64,000 nt of DNA from Cotesia glomerata. Lineage: Eukaryota; Arthropoda; Insecta; Hymenoptera; Braconidae. Shown here one piece after another: positions 1 to 11,430 of this stretch; the stretch's first letter is position 1; each line of letters begins with the position of its first letter. The stretch spans positions 17,781,152 to 17,845,151 of the forward strand of contig NC_058160.1 in the NCBI RefSeq assembly GCF_020080835.1. Direction: 5' to 3'. The notes beneath the pieces are model-generated. The model made no database searches and was not told where the DNA came from. It saw only the letters and a list, made by a program, of their open reading frames with translations. A program made the translations under genes and the position numbers.

Positions 1-1894
1 CTTATAAGTAGGATATAATTCTAGAATAACGGAGTCCGCATCACCCCAGTAAAGATGAGACTCTCGCCACTCGACAGCATTACATATGCAATAAGTAGCA
101 TGCCCATTACTGCCGTTATCTCCTTTAATAATGACTATCGTTGGGCCGCGATACCCCAACACGTGATGAAGAAAACGATTAGCCCCTGTCCCATGTTCAT
201 CGCTGCTGTAAAGTAAAGTCCAATGGCTTGGACAAGGACTCCTTGATATTGGAAGCGTTTTAGCCATATTATTTTCTGGTGATGAATCTTCAGTCTGAAG
301 GAAAAAAAAATTTTTTTATCGACAATAAAAAACTCCCACTAGCGTTCACACTAGTGAAATGCAGAAAGCCATTTAATAAATTCTATTACTTCAATGATCA
401 TTTCTCAATATTTACGTTTATACAACAGATTGGAAAAATAGTATGTAATATTCATACCTGAATATATGTGAGTGGTAAGGAGATGGATAATAGCCAAACA
501 TGGCTCAATGGTAGTAAATTCTCAGGCTTATCAAAAAATACGGCTTTTTCTAAAACTGGTGTAACTGATTCCACCCGTAGCTGTAATTCTCCAGTTGATA
601 AAAGTTTTTTACCATAGCGATAGGCAATAGTAAATATATGGACAATTGCTTTATGTACTCCAGAAACTACTCTCGGACAGTGCTGTGACAGCCAATTACT
701 TACATAACATATCGAAAGATTTTCTTTTCCGTGAAACTAAAAACATAATAATAATTTTTAAAAAGTTGTATTTAGAAATAAGTATGCATAAATATTTCCT
801 AAAATAAATAGTGATACAATCCGTATTACAAAAATTGTATAATAATTAATAAAAAATGATTTTATTTATGTATGTTCCGCTAAGAAAACATAATAGCTTA
901 ATATAAAAATTAAAAAATCATCAATATTAGTCTAAATAATTTCAATAATCGATAGGAACTAGAAATTGAAATACAGTTTACCGAGAACATTATTCGAATC
1001 GAAGTTATTTGAACAGACAAAGACAATTGAAAAGTAAGCGCTTCGATTTGAAAAGGCAATGAATGATTAATAATCATAAGAATACAAAAAAAAACGCTAT
1101 TTAAGTTGTTTTTTTAACTTTCCGTTAAGAAAATTGAAAATTTCCAAAAGTTGGGAAGTTGTTGATTTCACCCCGTTTTTCGAAAATCGAGTTTTCAACG
1201 GATTCGAAAAATTTGAGAAATTTCAAAAAAACTACAAAAAAAATTTTGTTTAAATGTGGTTTTTTTCGAATAAATATATGGTTTTTAAACGGCTTTACCG
1301 ATTGATTCCAAAAATCAATCAGCTCTTAATATAAAAAAAAACACGTTAATCGCCACTAGTCCGGTCGAAATCGGTCGATTCGTTCGTGAGTTATCGTTGT
1401 CGAAAGAAAACCAAAAAAAGTATTTTTTCGGAATTACTTCGAAATTCCTAGTTCGATCAATTTAAACTTAAAGATTCTTCATGAGGCTTAAAAAACTACG
1501 TTGAATGCCGTCAACCACGTGAAAATCATTTCATTCATTCAAAAGTTATTGCAGTTTGAAAATTAAAAAAATAGTGTTTTATTAAACTCAAAGAGCTCAA
1601 AAATGTAATAAGTGCAATTTTCAGCGCTTAAGTATGGAATTAGCGGGAAGTTGCAAGGATGGCCTTTAGGGTCAACCGTTTTCTTAACTTTTTTTTTACT
1701 TCCCGCTAAGAAAATTGAAAATTTTTAAAAATCGGGAAGTTAATGGTTTTACCTCGTTTTTCGAAAATCGAGTTCTCATCAGATCTTGACGTTTTGAGGT
1801 CCTAAGAAGCTTCCCTGAATGTTTTCGCGATGATGTCCGTATGTCCGTATGTCCGTATGTGTGTGTGTGTGTGTGTGTGTATGTCCGTATGTCC

Positions 1895-1954
<60 letters not shown>

Positions 1955-4772
1955 CCGTATGTAAACCTCTCATAACTTTTGAACGGCTTGACCGATTTCA
2001 TCGCGGTTGGCGCCATTCAAAAGGGCTTGAGTAAACTTAGATTTTGAATACCATTTGGACCGATTCGAATCAGTAAAGTTTGATCAATTCAAACTTAAGG
2101 ATTTTTCATAAGGCTTAAAAAAATGCGTCGAATGCCGCCAACCGCGTGAAAATCGATTCATTCATTCAATAGTTATTGCGGTTTGAAAACTAAAAAAATA
2201 ATGTTTTATCAACCTTCTATCAAACTTTTGAGCTTGAAGAGCTCAAAAGCATATAAAAGTTATCTCTTTGAGCTCGCAGAGCTCAAAACAACATGTAAAT
2301 TGTATTTTTGAGCTCGAAGAGCTCAAAAACGTCGTAAATGCATTTTTAAGCTCCCAGGTATGGAATTAGCGGGAAGTTGCAGGGATGGCCTTCAGGGTCA
2401 ACCGTTTTCCTAATTTTTTTTTTTTTAGTATATACAATCATATATTTTATTTAAATAATTCAGCATATCAAAGATACATATTTAAACAGTATTTTGTGAA
2501 GTTTTCATTTAAAAATTCTGAAAACTCAGCCGTTGGCACCTCCCCTCGCGGTTTTTGAAATACCATAAATTTTCGGTATTAATGCGTTTACCATAAATTA
2601 ACCGTTATAATTCTGAAATAATACGGTATTTCTGTGGTGATTTTGGCCAGTTTTTTTACTATAGTTATACAGCATTTCTACCGTACTTTTGCTGCAAAGT
2701 TCAAAAATAATACGATAAAATTACCGTAAAATTCTATAACTTTTACCGTAAAAAATCTATGTATTAACTATAATATTACTATAATTTTACAATAATAAAA
2801 TCGTATTTCTACGGTAAAAATACCAAAGATATACTGCAATTTTACCGCGTTTATACGGATATAATTAAAGATATAATGCTTTCTACCGTAAGATGGACGG
2901 TTGTGTTTATTACTCGGTGAGTCTTATGACCGTGAGGGTCGTCTCCCTTGATGCCTCAAAAAAAAATGCTCTTGCCGTGGACAGCGTAACTCATTATTGG
3001 TTCATCTAAAACCAAGGAACCAAACATATTTCGTTAGTACATGGATAAATCTCGTTATTGGACGAAGAAAAAAAAATAAAAATTTGAATTTTTGAGACTG
3101 AAAAAAAAACATTTTTTTTGGTCAAATTTTCACCATGTATTTACTCGAAAAAATTAGTTGATAAAAAAAAAACCTTTCGTCCAATAACGAGAATTATCCA
3201 TGTACTAACGAAATATATTTGGTTCTTTTATTTTAGATGAATCAATAATGAGTTATGCTGTCCACGGCAAGAGAATTTTTTTTGTTTTTGAGACGTCAAG
3301 GGAGATGAGGTACCAACGGCTGAGTTTTCGGAATTTTTAAATAAAAATTTCACAAAATATTGTTTAAATATGTATCTTTGATATGCTGAATTGTTTAAAT
3401 AAAATATATGATTGTATATACTAAAAAAAAAAAAAAAAAGTAAAAATACTTTTTTTTTTGAACCTCTGAAACCCACCTAACCCCTTAAGAAATTTATTTT
3501 CATTTCGTATACCGAATGGCCTTTTTTAAATATTATTTTATTGGATATAGTATCAAGTGAGTAATATATTTTAAATCAAATAAAATAATAATAATGATCA
3601 TTTTAAGTCACAAAAAGTTAAGAGTTTTCTCCAATCTCACAAAATAACATTTATTACTCATTAAGGATTCAAATTACACGCTAGTAAACTGCACACCAGT
3701 GCAGCCAGATTGCGGGATTTTTTACTACTACCCAAGCACTAAACGCACGCTAAAAATACCGCGATCTGGCAGCAGTGCTGCACACTAACATTAGCCTAAT
3801 CACATTTTATCTCATCAAGGACCACTTCTATTCATTTAAGTATTTGTTTTTAATACATTTTTAATCTTGTTTTCGTAATTCATAATTATCAAAAAATTTT
3901 ATACACATTTTTACTGAGGCATAAGCATTTTAAAAAAACTTCTAGCGCATTTAGCCGCAAATCATATCGACCACTTCTTCATTTTGAAAACCCTAAAGTT
4001 TGGTTAAAAATAGTCCAAAGGCATAAAAAATTGTTAAAATAATATTTCAGTAGTGATTTAAAAGTATAATTATTAGAGTAATGACAACGACTTAATTTGT
4101 ATGTTCACTTGACCTAATACTTAAAGTATTAATTTAGCCTGGTATTTACTTACGCAAGAGGTAATAACAGTATTAATTGTTTCGAGTATATATGGACAAG
4201 TATTTGGTTCACTTTCCGTTGCTGATTGATAAGAAATCATCAATAATTCTTTCAAAGTCTCTGGAGTCATATTACTATTTTCGTATGAGTGACAGTAAAT
4301 TTTAACATAAGTATCTAAAATGATTTGATCATTCATCAAAGATAATAACTTCTCAACTTCTTGTTTAAGTGTTGATGTTCCTAAGTATTTGGAAGAAACT
4401 TTTTGTGATGAAGCAAGGAGATATTTAAATAACCTCGAACCCAATTGAGGATAGTGAGGGAATAAATATTTGACAAATACATTTTCTGAAATACCATGAT
4501 GAACACTATCTTCATATTCACTATGTTCAGCCAAAATCTGTAAATATAACAGTAAAAAAGTTTTCACCGGGTTAGATAACAATATTATATCATTAAAACC
4601 ATACTTTGCTCAATTTGTCAATAGGAAGAAAATGTGTCGTAAAATTTTGTTCGATTTCATTACTGGAAGTACTACGGGAAATTGATTTAGATACTTTGTT
4701 GTTAGTGGTTGTAGCTGAATGAATATGTTTTTGTTCCAATTTATCATTATGTCGAGTAGAATGATTACCCAT
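1..4772 (-). CDS. MEAK7: MEAK7-like TLDc-domain protein, 5' part (C-terminus beyond left edge)
   Basis: Four exons join in phase on the minus strand: 4772-4605 (56 aa), 4537-4154 (128 aa), 736-458 (93 aa) and 294-1 (98 aa, running off the edge). Donors are GTATGG, GTAAGT and GTATGA; acceptors are TTTACAG, TTTTTAG and CCTTCAG. The protein starts MGNHSTR, and Gly2 fits the N-myristoylation start known for the MEAK7 (KIAA1609) family. Residues 57-184 resemble the helical EF-hand-like region of that family. From about residue 240 the sequence is a TLDc domain: LPLSHVWLLSISLPL, then WTLLYSSDEHG, GPTIVIIKGDN and the WGDAD...LELYP strand. In mammals MEAK7 binds mTOR at lysosomes in an alternative mTOR signalling route; that role is from the family. 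Intron 3 (737-4153) is 3.4 kb and packed with repeats. Another TLDc protein is possible, but the MGN start and the upstream helical region favour MEAK7. Confidence 0.8.
1116..1690 (+). mobile_element. DINE-1/Helentron-like non-autonomous element, copy A (no microsatellite)
   Basis: Copy of a dispersed family found at least six times in this window. In this orientation it begins AACTTCCGTTAAGAAAATTG (degenerate TTCCCGCTAAG start) and ends with the inverse motif TTAGCGGGAAGTTGCA followed about 25 bases later by GGTCAACCGTTTTC and a T-run. It lies inside intron 3 of the MEAK7-like gene, head-to-tail with copy B. The (GT)n tract present in copy B is missing here. Family assignment to Helentron-associated elements is inference from architecture (subterminal inverted repeat, internal microsatellite, T-rich 3' end). 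Confidence 0.55.
1698..2413 (+). mobile_element. DINE-1/Helentron-like element, copy B with internal (GT)n
   Basis: Second, tandem copy in MEAK7 intron 3. It starts ACTTCCCGCTAAGAAAATTG and ends GCGGGAAGTTGCAGGGATGG...GGTCAACCGTTTTCC then a T-run. An interrupted GT microsatellite with ATGTCCGT variants occupies about 1841-1952. Downstream lie short blocks containing the palindrome GAGCTC followed by AAAA, repeated three times (about 2233, 2269, 2313), a signature of the family. Translations of the GT tract in several frames give only Cys-Val or Thr-His repeats and are not genes. Confidence 0.6.
2424..3488 (+). mobile_element. Palindromic TTAA-type MITE, left end lost, carrying a 0.4 kb insertion
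   Basis: Two inverted arms: the left arm begins AGTATATACAATCATATATT (2424 on) and is repeated inverted near 3300-3420. The right end reads AACCTCTGAAACCCACCTAA followed by CCCCTTAA. A cleaner copy is at 22539-23278. Here the left terminus is replaced by the T-run end of the neighbouring DINE-like copy B. About 395 bases (roughly 2548-2942) interrupt the left half. Confidence 0.65.
2548..2942. repeat. Insertion in the MITE, rich in TACCGTA/TACGGTA motifs
   Basis: Compared with the copy at 22539-23278, this block interrupts the host MITE between GGCACCTC and CTCCCTTGATG. It holds many short ACCGTA/TACGGT motifs on both strands. Its right part carries TACCGTAAGATGGACGGT (2884-2901) followed by CTCGGTGAGTCTTAT, shared with the repeat at the right edge of the window (63706 and 63963). 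Probably a short interspersed repeat; class not determined. Confidence 0.45.
3676..3795. mobile_element. Short (~120 bp) palindromic MITE
   Basis: Imperfect inverted ends: left CACACCAGTGCAGCCAGATT followed by GCGGG; right CGCGATCTGGCAGCAGTGCT followed by GCAC. Located in MEAK7 intron 3. No open frame. Target duplication not resolved. Confidence 0.5.
3796..4153. other. Remainder of MEAK7 intron 3, no feature seen
   Basis: AT-rich intron sequence between the small MITE and the donor site at 4152-4153. Nothing recognised. Confidence 0.6.
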
Positions 4773-4980
4773 TTTTTAATTAAATAATTATACTCATGCA
4801 CATGGATTGAAATTCTAAATATCAATTGTTATCTTGATTTCACAAGTCACGTATACAAATAATATTGATAATGCATTAAACGTCATCTAAAATGATTAAT
4901 AAAATAAATATAAATATCATTATGTAAAAGCAACACGAACGTGGGTTAAGGTAACTGAGAACTAATTAAAATCAGCTGCA

Positions 4981-5095
4981 TTAACCCTTCGTTGGTCGCG
5001 CTATGAGCGAATCGCCGCCTAACAACTACTAAACCTATAGAGACTCGCTATAGTACGAGCGAGAAACTAAAAAAAGAGCGACCAACGAAGGGTAA
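4981..5095. mobile_element. TTAACCCTTCG MITE (copy a)
   Basis: Inverted ends TTAACCCTTCGTTGGTCGCG and CGACCAACGAAGGGTAA around a ~75-bp core containing CTATAGAGACTCGCTATAG. Related copies are at 25131-25235 and 35692-35960. The TTAA-like border fits piggyBac/Kolobok-type MITEs; no transposase is present. Confidence 0.65.
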
Positions 5096-5294
5096 ATATC
5101 AAAACACTAGTGAACATTATATTTGTTTCAGGAACGCTAGTAAGAGTTAAGGGGCTCTTATCAAGTATTGGACAAGTATTAAGTTGAACCTCAATTAACT
5201 TAACTAAACTTTACCACCAATGCCAACGTGTAGAACATTTAAATACAAAACAAATAGTAGGCTATGTTCAGCCTGGTTTCCTCAATCTAATTCC

Positions 5295-6643
5295 TGTTAT
5301 GCTTCCATCTAGTGGATGTTATTTTTATTTATTGAAAACTTTACTTACTGTAGTTCTTTCGCCCGGGAGTATTAAAATACTCGGTTTCAGCGCGGGAAAG
5401 GAATCATTTTAAATAAAAGAATTCTATTTAGACGTTATTTAATTTTGATCAAAATTATTTAGTTGGTTTCAATTTATTATTCAAGTTGACAAAATATTAA
5501 AAAGCTTCAAAATCTAAAATTGAGGTTTACAATGACGTGATCTTAGCAATCTAAGCTCTCGGTGAGAAGTGTCGTTACGTAGTTTTTCCGAAGAGCTTCA
5601 AGCTCCGTTCTTCTCCCACCGTAACTTCCATACTTACATCCACTCTAAAGAATACATAAGCACACACATTTTCTTCTACATATAAATGATCCTTATACAC
5701 TAACATATATTTTCTCTATATCTATATATATTTATTTCAGCCTATCGGCCTGAAAGTTGGACTTCACTAATATACACTTTTAGCAGTACAGTCATTATAT
5801 TTATTTAACTATTTTTATTAATTTAACAGACCCTTATAAAATCTATTTATAATAAAAATGAATTTATAATTAACTTGAAATTAAATTACAATAAAATTAT
5901 AATAAACTATAACATGAAAATATATATATTATATTATTTATAAAGTGTTGGATTAATGTTTGAGTTTGACTAATTAATAACTTGAATTAAATATTATTTC
6001 TATTATTTTACAATCGGATTTTCTAATAAAATTATAAGTCAGTTTAATTATTATCATGTATAAAAGGATAGACATAATCGTTTAATTATAAATTAAATAC
6101 AAGATAATAATAATTATTAATTATTTTAACTTAATTTTACTTAACTACAATATTATATAAAGTTAGATTTTAACAGTAAATGTTATTTAACAATCTTATT
6201 TTTGTTTAGTTACATATGGTTTTGTATTATTCTTTGTTACTTTAGAACAAGGGTCTATTGAATTTCACACGTGTCTTTTACGACTTTTCCTCATAGGGTT
6301 ATAAGTGCCATGTGGCGAGAAATAGTCCTTGAATTATTCAAGTACTTTTTATGGGTTCTGAGAATTCGGTTACAATGTCCTTTTGTACCGAAATATGTTT
6401 TTTTATTTTATTTTATTTTATTTTGTAAATAAAACAGAGTTAACTAAAAGATGTTTATTACAACTGGTAAGAGTAAAAGCATTAAATAAATGATTTGAAT
6501 ATTTACTTCGAATATAAAATTTAACTAATTTTAATCATTTAATATTTATTAATTTGAATATTTCATTTGAATTCGCGCTCTCATAATAGATAGCACTCTA
6601 ATAACAGGTAGCGTCACCTGCTGGATGCACTAGGTGCATTACA
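5295..6643 (+). repeat. 1.35 kb dispersed repeat with TG...CA ends (copy 1)
   Basis: Starts TGTTATGCTTCCATCTAGTG and ends CACTAGGTGCATTACA. A second copy, 1.09 kb and nearly identical over its first ~350 bases, is at 39736-40823. The TGTTATGC start and GCATTACA end are short inverted ends. No coding potential. It could be a solo LTR or a non-autonomous DNA element; I could not find matching 4-8 bp target duplications, so the class is open. Confidence 0.55.
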
Positions 6644-7708
6644 TCCCATACATATTTTTTTTTTTTTATTTTTGAACACCGAACGAACAATTTTTAAAGT
6701 CGAAAATTAAAGAACAAACAACGAGAAATTAATTAAAAATAACAAAACGTCAAAAATAAAAATAAAATTTATGGGAGGCTAAATTGACTAAGGTAGTACT
6801 ACCGTTACCACAAGAGTCAAATCCCAAAACCTAACCTTATTTTATTAACGTAGTAGATTTCCCCATACTAAATCACGTTGGAGAAAGAGAGACAGAGATA
6901 AATTTTGAACGTTTTTTATTAATAAATATTCTCATATGCTTGGAAACCATACTGATTGTTATTAAATATGTCCTAGATGTTATTTTCTCTCGTTGTCTTA
7001 ATTTTTATAAGAATCTGAACGTCTAGTTTTGTGAAATAAAATAAAGTCTTCGATTTCCCATAAGGATCAATGGTTAAGGCAAAAATATGTAAATATTAAT
7101 ATCTTTTTTTCAGGACTTGCCAGGCTTCCAAAAATTTTACTGCTTAATTATGATATTATAAAGTACAAATATGCCAAATTTCATTAAATTCTGAACGTCA
7201 ATTCTAAAACCGGTAGGACGGGACGGGGACACTTTGCCAAAAAAAAACTAGCCAACGTGAAATTTCAGTTGGTACCACGAGAAACTAGAGGAAAAAAGTA
7301 AAGGGACTCACACACATTTTAATAGATTAAAGTGCTGCTCCCTATTTACGACTAAAAACATTTTAATAGTTTGAATTCATTGTGAATTCAACCAATATAT
7401 TCAGATAAAGCAGATTTGTTCAAATAGTGCAACATGAATACAATAGATGGCGGTTATATGTGCATTATTGTGGGATAATTGGTTGTGGCGGCACGATAAG
7501 CTCGGTCACGCCACATTATTGAAAAATATATTAATATTCTGGTAAGTCTCCGGGTTCTAATATATCAATAATATATTATGAGCATATAATGAATTGTATG
7601 TATACTTTGGGTGCATTTTAAAATGAACAAGTGTTGTCTAGTACAGTATGTACTGTAACGCTGCAATACTGTGGTAGATGTGTAGGTTATACACGTTAGT
7701 GGAGAGCA
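6644..7708. other. AT-rich intergenic DNA, no gene recognised
   Basis: Contains homopolymer runs and no open frame with codon-like composition. Nothing further seen. Confidence 0.5.
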
Positions 7709-8748
7709 CCCGGGAAAAAATGATCAGGACTGATCAGACCTGTTCATATCTGATCAGGCCTAAAATCCGACCTCATCAGCCCTGTTCATGTATGATCAGG
7801 CCTGATCAGACCTGTCCATGTCTGAACCGTTAAATACGCTCAGACCTGATCAAGCCTGTTCATGCCTGCTCATGTCTGAAGCATTAAATACGCTCAGACC
7901 TGATCAAGCCTGTTCATGCCTGCTCATGTCTTCATGTCTGAAGCATTAAATACGCTCAGACCTGATTAGATCTGATCAAGCCTGTTCATGCCTGCTCATG
8001 TCTGAAGCATTAAATATGCTCAGACCTGTTCATGTCTGAAGCGTTAAATACGCTCAGACCTTTCCATGTCCGATCATGTCTGTTCTAGCCTAATAGAAAA
8101 GGATTAAAACTCCATATATCAGCTGACAAGAACTGTTCATGCATGATTTACCCTCTTAAATGATATTTTAAGTCTGGAAGAAAAATTTTATCGAACTATA
8201 GACTGCAGTTCTATTTTTAAAATTAATTTGTTCCGTATGACGTATCAGTTTCTATCCCCTTATAAATTTTAAATGTACGACTTTCATCAAAAATTTCGGC
8301 TTATATAAGCATGAACTTTTTAATTTTCCATGCCAAAACGATGATTTTTAACGATGAATTTTGACGCAATGACATAAAATTTTTTACTGTGTTCCATTGA
8401 ATACGCGAAAAATGAGATTATTTAGTAAAAGTTTGAGTTTGATAGCGTGAAAATACCAAAATATATCAGTTGATATCGATAAGTCCTTTCAAGGTGTCTG
8501 TTATTATCTTAAGCTACGCCTTGGTCCATAGCAGTAGTGTCAAAAGCTGTTAAATTGTAGAACACACAAATAATTCTCCATTTCCTATACGTTTTAATTA
8601 AAAAAAAACTTCAATTTTAAAAGAAAACAATAAAATTATAATTACGGAATGAACCTTGAGGAAATTTTTTTATTTACTTTACATAGAACCATATGTTAAT
8701 GGAGCGAAAAAAATACATAGCCGTCCCAAATAAATCACTCTAATATGC

Positions 8749-8924
8749 AGAGTAAAAAATTTTGCATCAATGCGTCAAAAATTTTTGTGTTAAATATTGA
8801 ACACTTTTATGTGTAAATTTAACATTTATTATGTTAAATCAACACAAAAAAGCGTTAAATATTTAACATAAAAATTTTTAACAAAAAAATTTTTGATGCT
8901 ATGACGCGAAATTTTTTACTGTGT
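8749..8924. mobile_element. Small palindromic MITE nested in the CCCGGG element
   Basis: Inverted ends: left CAGAGTAAAAAATTTTGCAT, right CGCGAAATTTTTTACTGTG. Inner arms match TCAAAAATTTTTGTGTTAAA with its inverse. The same end type (ACACAGTAAAAAATTTTATG) occurs singly near 8360 and 30153. Confidence 0.5.
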
Positions 8925-9036
8925 ATAATTAATTATTAATAATTAATAAATTAAGTATAGAACTCCGTTAACTATAAGGATGAGTCATGTATAAAATTTA
9001 AATTACTTAAAGTAGTTTGAAAGGTACTCTAGAATT

Positions 9037-9130
9037 AAGATAAGTCATTGGGTCAATAGGTAAAGTATCAGTCTGAAGAGCGCAACGTACATGGTTCGAA
9101 TCCCCGTCGGGACGAATCTTTTTTTTTTTT
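9037..9130 (+). repeat. tRNA-like (SINE-type) segment with A/B boxes and T-run
   Basis: Perfect B-box GGTTCGAATCC near 9092 preceded by an A-box-like TGGGTCAATAGG near 9051 (one mismatch to TRGYNNANNNGG), followed by a 15-base T-run that could stop Pol III. The arms do not fold into a full cloverleaf, so this is a tRNA-derived repeat rather than a working tRNA gene. Confidence 0.45.
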
Positions 9131-9284
9131 TTTATGGACCTGATCGAGTCAGTCATGAACAGATCTGATCAGACATGAACATGCCTGGCCAGGTCTGATC
9201 AGACCCGGTCATTTTTCATATCTGATCAGACCTGAACACTCATGCCTGTTCATATCTGATCAGATCTGATCATTTTTTCCCGGG

Positions 9285-10663
9285 CAGTAATTTTAGCGCG
9301 AGATTTTAAATATCAACTGGTAATTATTGATTTATTTTTTAGATTTAAAATTAATTAATTCTATTCATTTTCCTACATCTCACAACAATTAATTTATTAA
9401 TTAAGCAATCATGAATCATTGATTTAAAAATGATTTTTAATTTACTAGAAAATAATGATAAATTCTACCATTTTGCATTAGTCATGAGTGAATGATTGCA
9501 ACGCTTTTAAATATTCTGTTTTTATGGGATACTTTGAAATCAAAAAGTACTGTCTATATTTTGAAATATATTATTTGCAAAATTATGCTAATATCAAAAT
9601 ATTCATAATTATGAAAATTTTTACTTTTTTTCAATCAATACTTTCAATTAGAAAAAATGTTTTCTATCAAAAGCTGATAGCTTCAATTTGTAGAGAATAC
9701 TTTGCAGTTCTAAAAATCCTCATTTTATTTTCGGTACGATCATTATTTCCAAGTGATTAATTACGAAAGTAGAAATGAAAAAATTTGTTTTTTATAAATT
9801 TTTCTATAACTGCCTTTTGAAACTATATACTTATAAGTTAGGAAGAACTTCATATTTATAAATTTCTGTATCTGATTTTTGGTATAATATTAATAAATCA
9901 AGAGACGTTTCCTGGCATTGCAGTTTCATAAATTTTCTTTAAAAAATTANNNNNNNNNNNNNNNNNNNNNNNNNNNNNNNNNNNNNNNNNNNNNNNNNNN
10001 NNNNNNNNNNNNNNNNNNNNNNNNNNNNNNNNNNNNNNNNNNNNNNNNNAAAATAAATTTGTTATAAAGAGACCAAAAAATCATTTATAAGATATTTTTT
10101 AACGTTTATATTTATATATTAGTGCATTTCAAGTGAGAGTTAAGTATTGAATTAAGTGGTAAAAAAAAAGTTTCACAGTCTCAGTGTTAACAGGAATTGA
10201 AGTAATTTAATATAAAAATAATAAAAATATAGCATGTGATATTTTTTTTGTAACTTTATTGGAAGGAAAATATTTGAAATTTTTATTAGTGTTATCTCTT
10301 GACCCGCGGATATCTTTGAAGCCGTTAATCTTTGAGTGAACTTTGGTCTTCAGACGTTTTTTGTGTAGAGCGTAAAAATTTCCTACAAATATCATTTTTC
10401 AGATTGAACAGCCATGTTACGATGAAAACCAAGTTCTCTAAAGTAATAAAAATTAAAAATTAAAAAAAAATTCTTTTCCTGTGTTGATTTAAATGGAAAA
10501 TGAAAAGAAATGGATGCACAGGCAAATCTTAGACTATTGATAGTAAGGAAAACACATGGCGCCGCAAAAATTTTTAGTTTTTGGTAGGTATACTCATCAA
10601 TTTTTAGACACCAAAAGAAAAAAAATTCGTGCTTTTTGAAACACACTTAATATATATATGTTA
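9285..10663. other. AT-rich intergenic DNA with an assembly gap
   Basis: No gene recognised. A 100-N gap lies at 9950-10049. Open frames on either side have no recognisable family and a composition like the surroundings. Confidence 0.5.
9950..10049. other. Assembly gap (100 N)
   Basis: Exactly 100 N, the usual placeholder for a gap of unknown length. Confidence 0.98.
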
Positions 10664-10665
10664 GA

Positions 10666-10666
10666 G

Positions 10667-10726
<60 letters not shown>
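10666..10726. repeat. (AT)n microsatellite
   Basis: About 60 bases of alternating AT with one G interruption. Confidence 0.9.
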
Positions 10727-10728
<2 letters not shown>

Positions 10729-10740
10729 TCTGTAAGGATG

Positions 10741-11430
10741 TTTTTCGCTGTCCCAGGCATTTTTTTATTGGAAAAATTGTTATTTTGTTACTAAAAAAAA
10801 TTTGTCACGAAAGTAAATAAACATTTCTATTTGGAGCATTGAAAACTAAAATGAAATAATTTATGGTTTTTTTGCTATAAATTCGTAAACCACCGAAATA
10901 ACAATCCCCTGGGCTGTCCCATTCCCAAAATTGAAACTTTAAGATTAAATTTTAAGTTATTCGTCTATAATTTATCATTTTGTCCGTAATGTTTATAAAC
11001 TTAATTAGTTAACTTACAATCTTCTTCAATAAAAAGTACCGAAAATGAATTTGTTTCATTAAATTCATTAAATCAAAGTGTTAGTCCCAGGCATTTTAAG
11101 AACAGTCCCCTGCCAGAAGTTCAAAGCTTAAAAAAAAAAATCCAGCTTACTATTTTATGTTCTATAAGGTTTATAAGGACATTGTGTCAAAGCACCATTT
11201 GTGCTGGAAATATGTGTCTGGGCCACTTCAAAATTCAGTCCCCTGGCAGCTATTTTTATTTATAATTTATCTATAAAATTGGATCCATAAGTCTTAATAT
11301 TATTCTAATTAATGTAAACATTCATTGAAAACTTCAAAAGTTGAATGCATTGAAATAGTTTGCTTGATTTTTCTCAATTTGATAAAAAAAAAACAGTCCC
11401 CTGGCAAACAGTCCCCTGTTATGTTATATG
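10741..11430. repeat. AT-rich block with recurring AGTCCCCTGGCA motif
   Basis: The words CAGTCCCCTGGCA, CAGTCCCCTGCCA, TGTCCCAGGCATTTTT and AGTCCCAGGCATTTT recur near 10750, 10908, 11085, 11103, 11233, 11394 and 11408, separated by unrelated AT-rich sequence. It looks like a decayed or dispersed repeat with a GC-rich core word. Identity unknown. Confidence 0.5.

Larger units (their letters stand above)
7709..9284 (+). mobile_element. CCCGGG-ended element with TGATCA-rich subterminal repeats (copy 1)
   Basis: Perfect inverted termini CCCGGGAAAAAATGATCAG at 7709 and its complement ending at 9284. The left 400 bases hold about five units containing TTAAATACGCTCAGACCTGA and CCTGTTCATGCCTGCTCATG. 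Both ends are crowded with TGATCAGACCTG-type motifs. It contains a small palindromic MITE (8749-8924) and a tRNA-like segment (about 9037-9130). No transposase. A second, truncated, inverted copy is at 29918-30834. No clear target duplication: flanks are GAGAGCA and CAGTAAT. Confidence 0.7.

Noticed and set aside
1696..2034. Open frames over the GT tract encoding Cys-Val or Thr-His repeats (also at 14085-14312 and 43985-44274)
   Set aside because: Microsatellite translations; open in several frames on both strands because alternating GT lacks stops.
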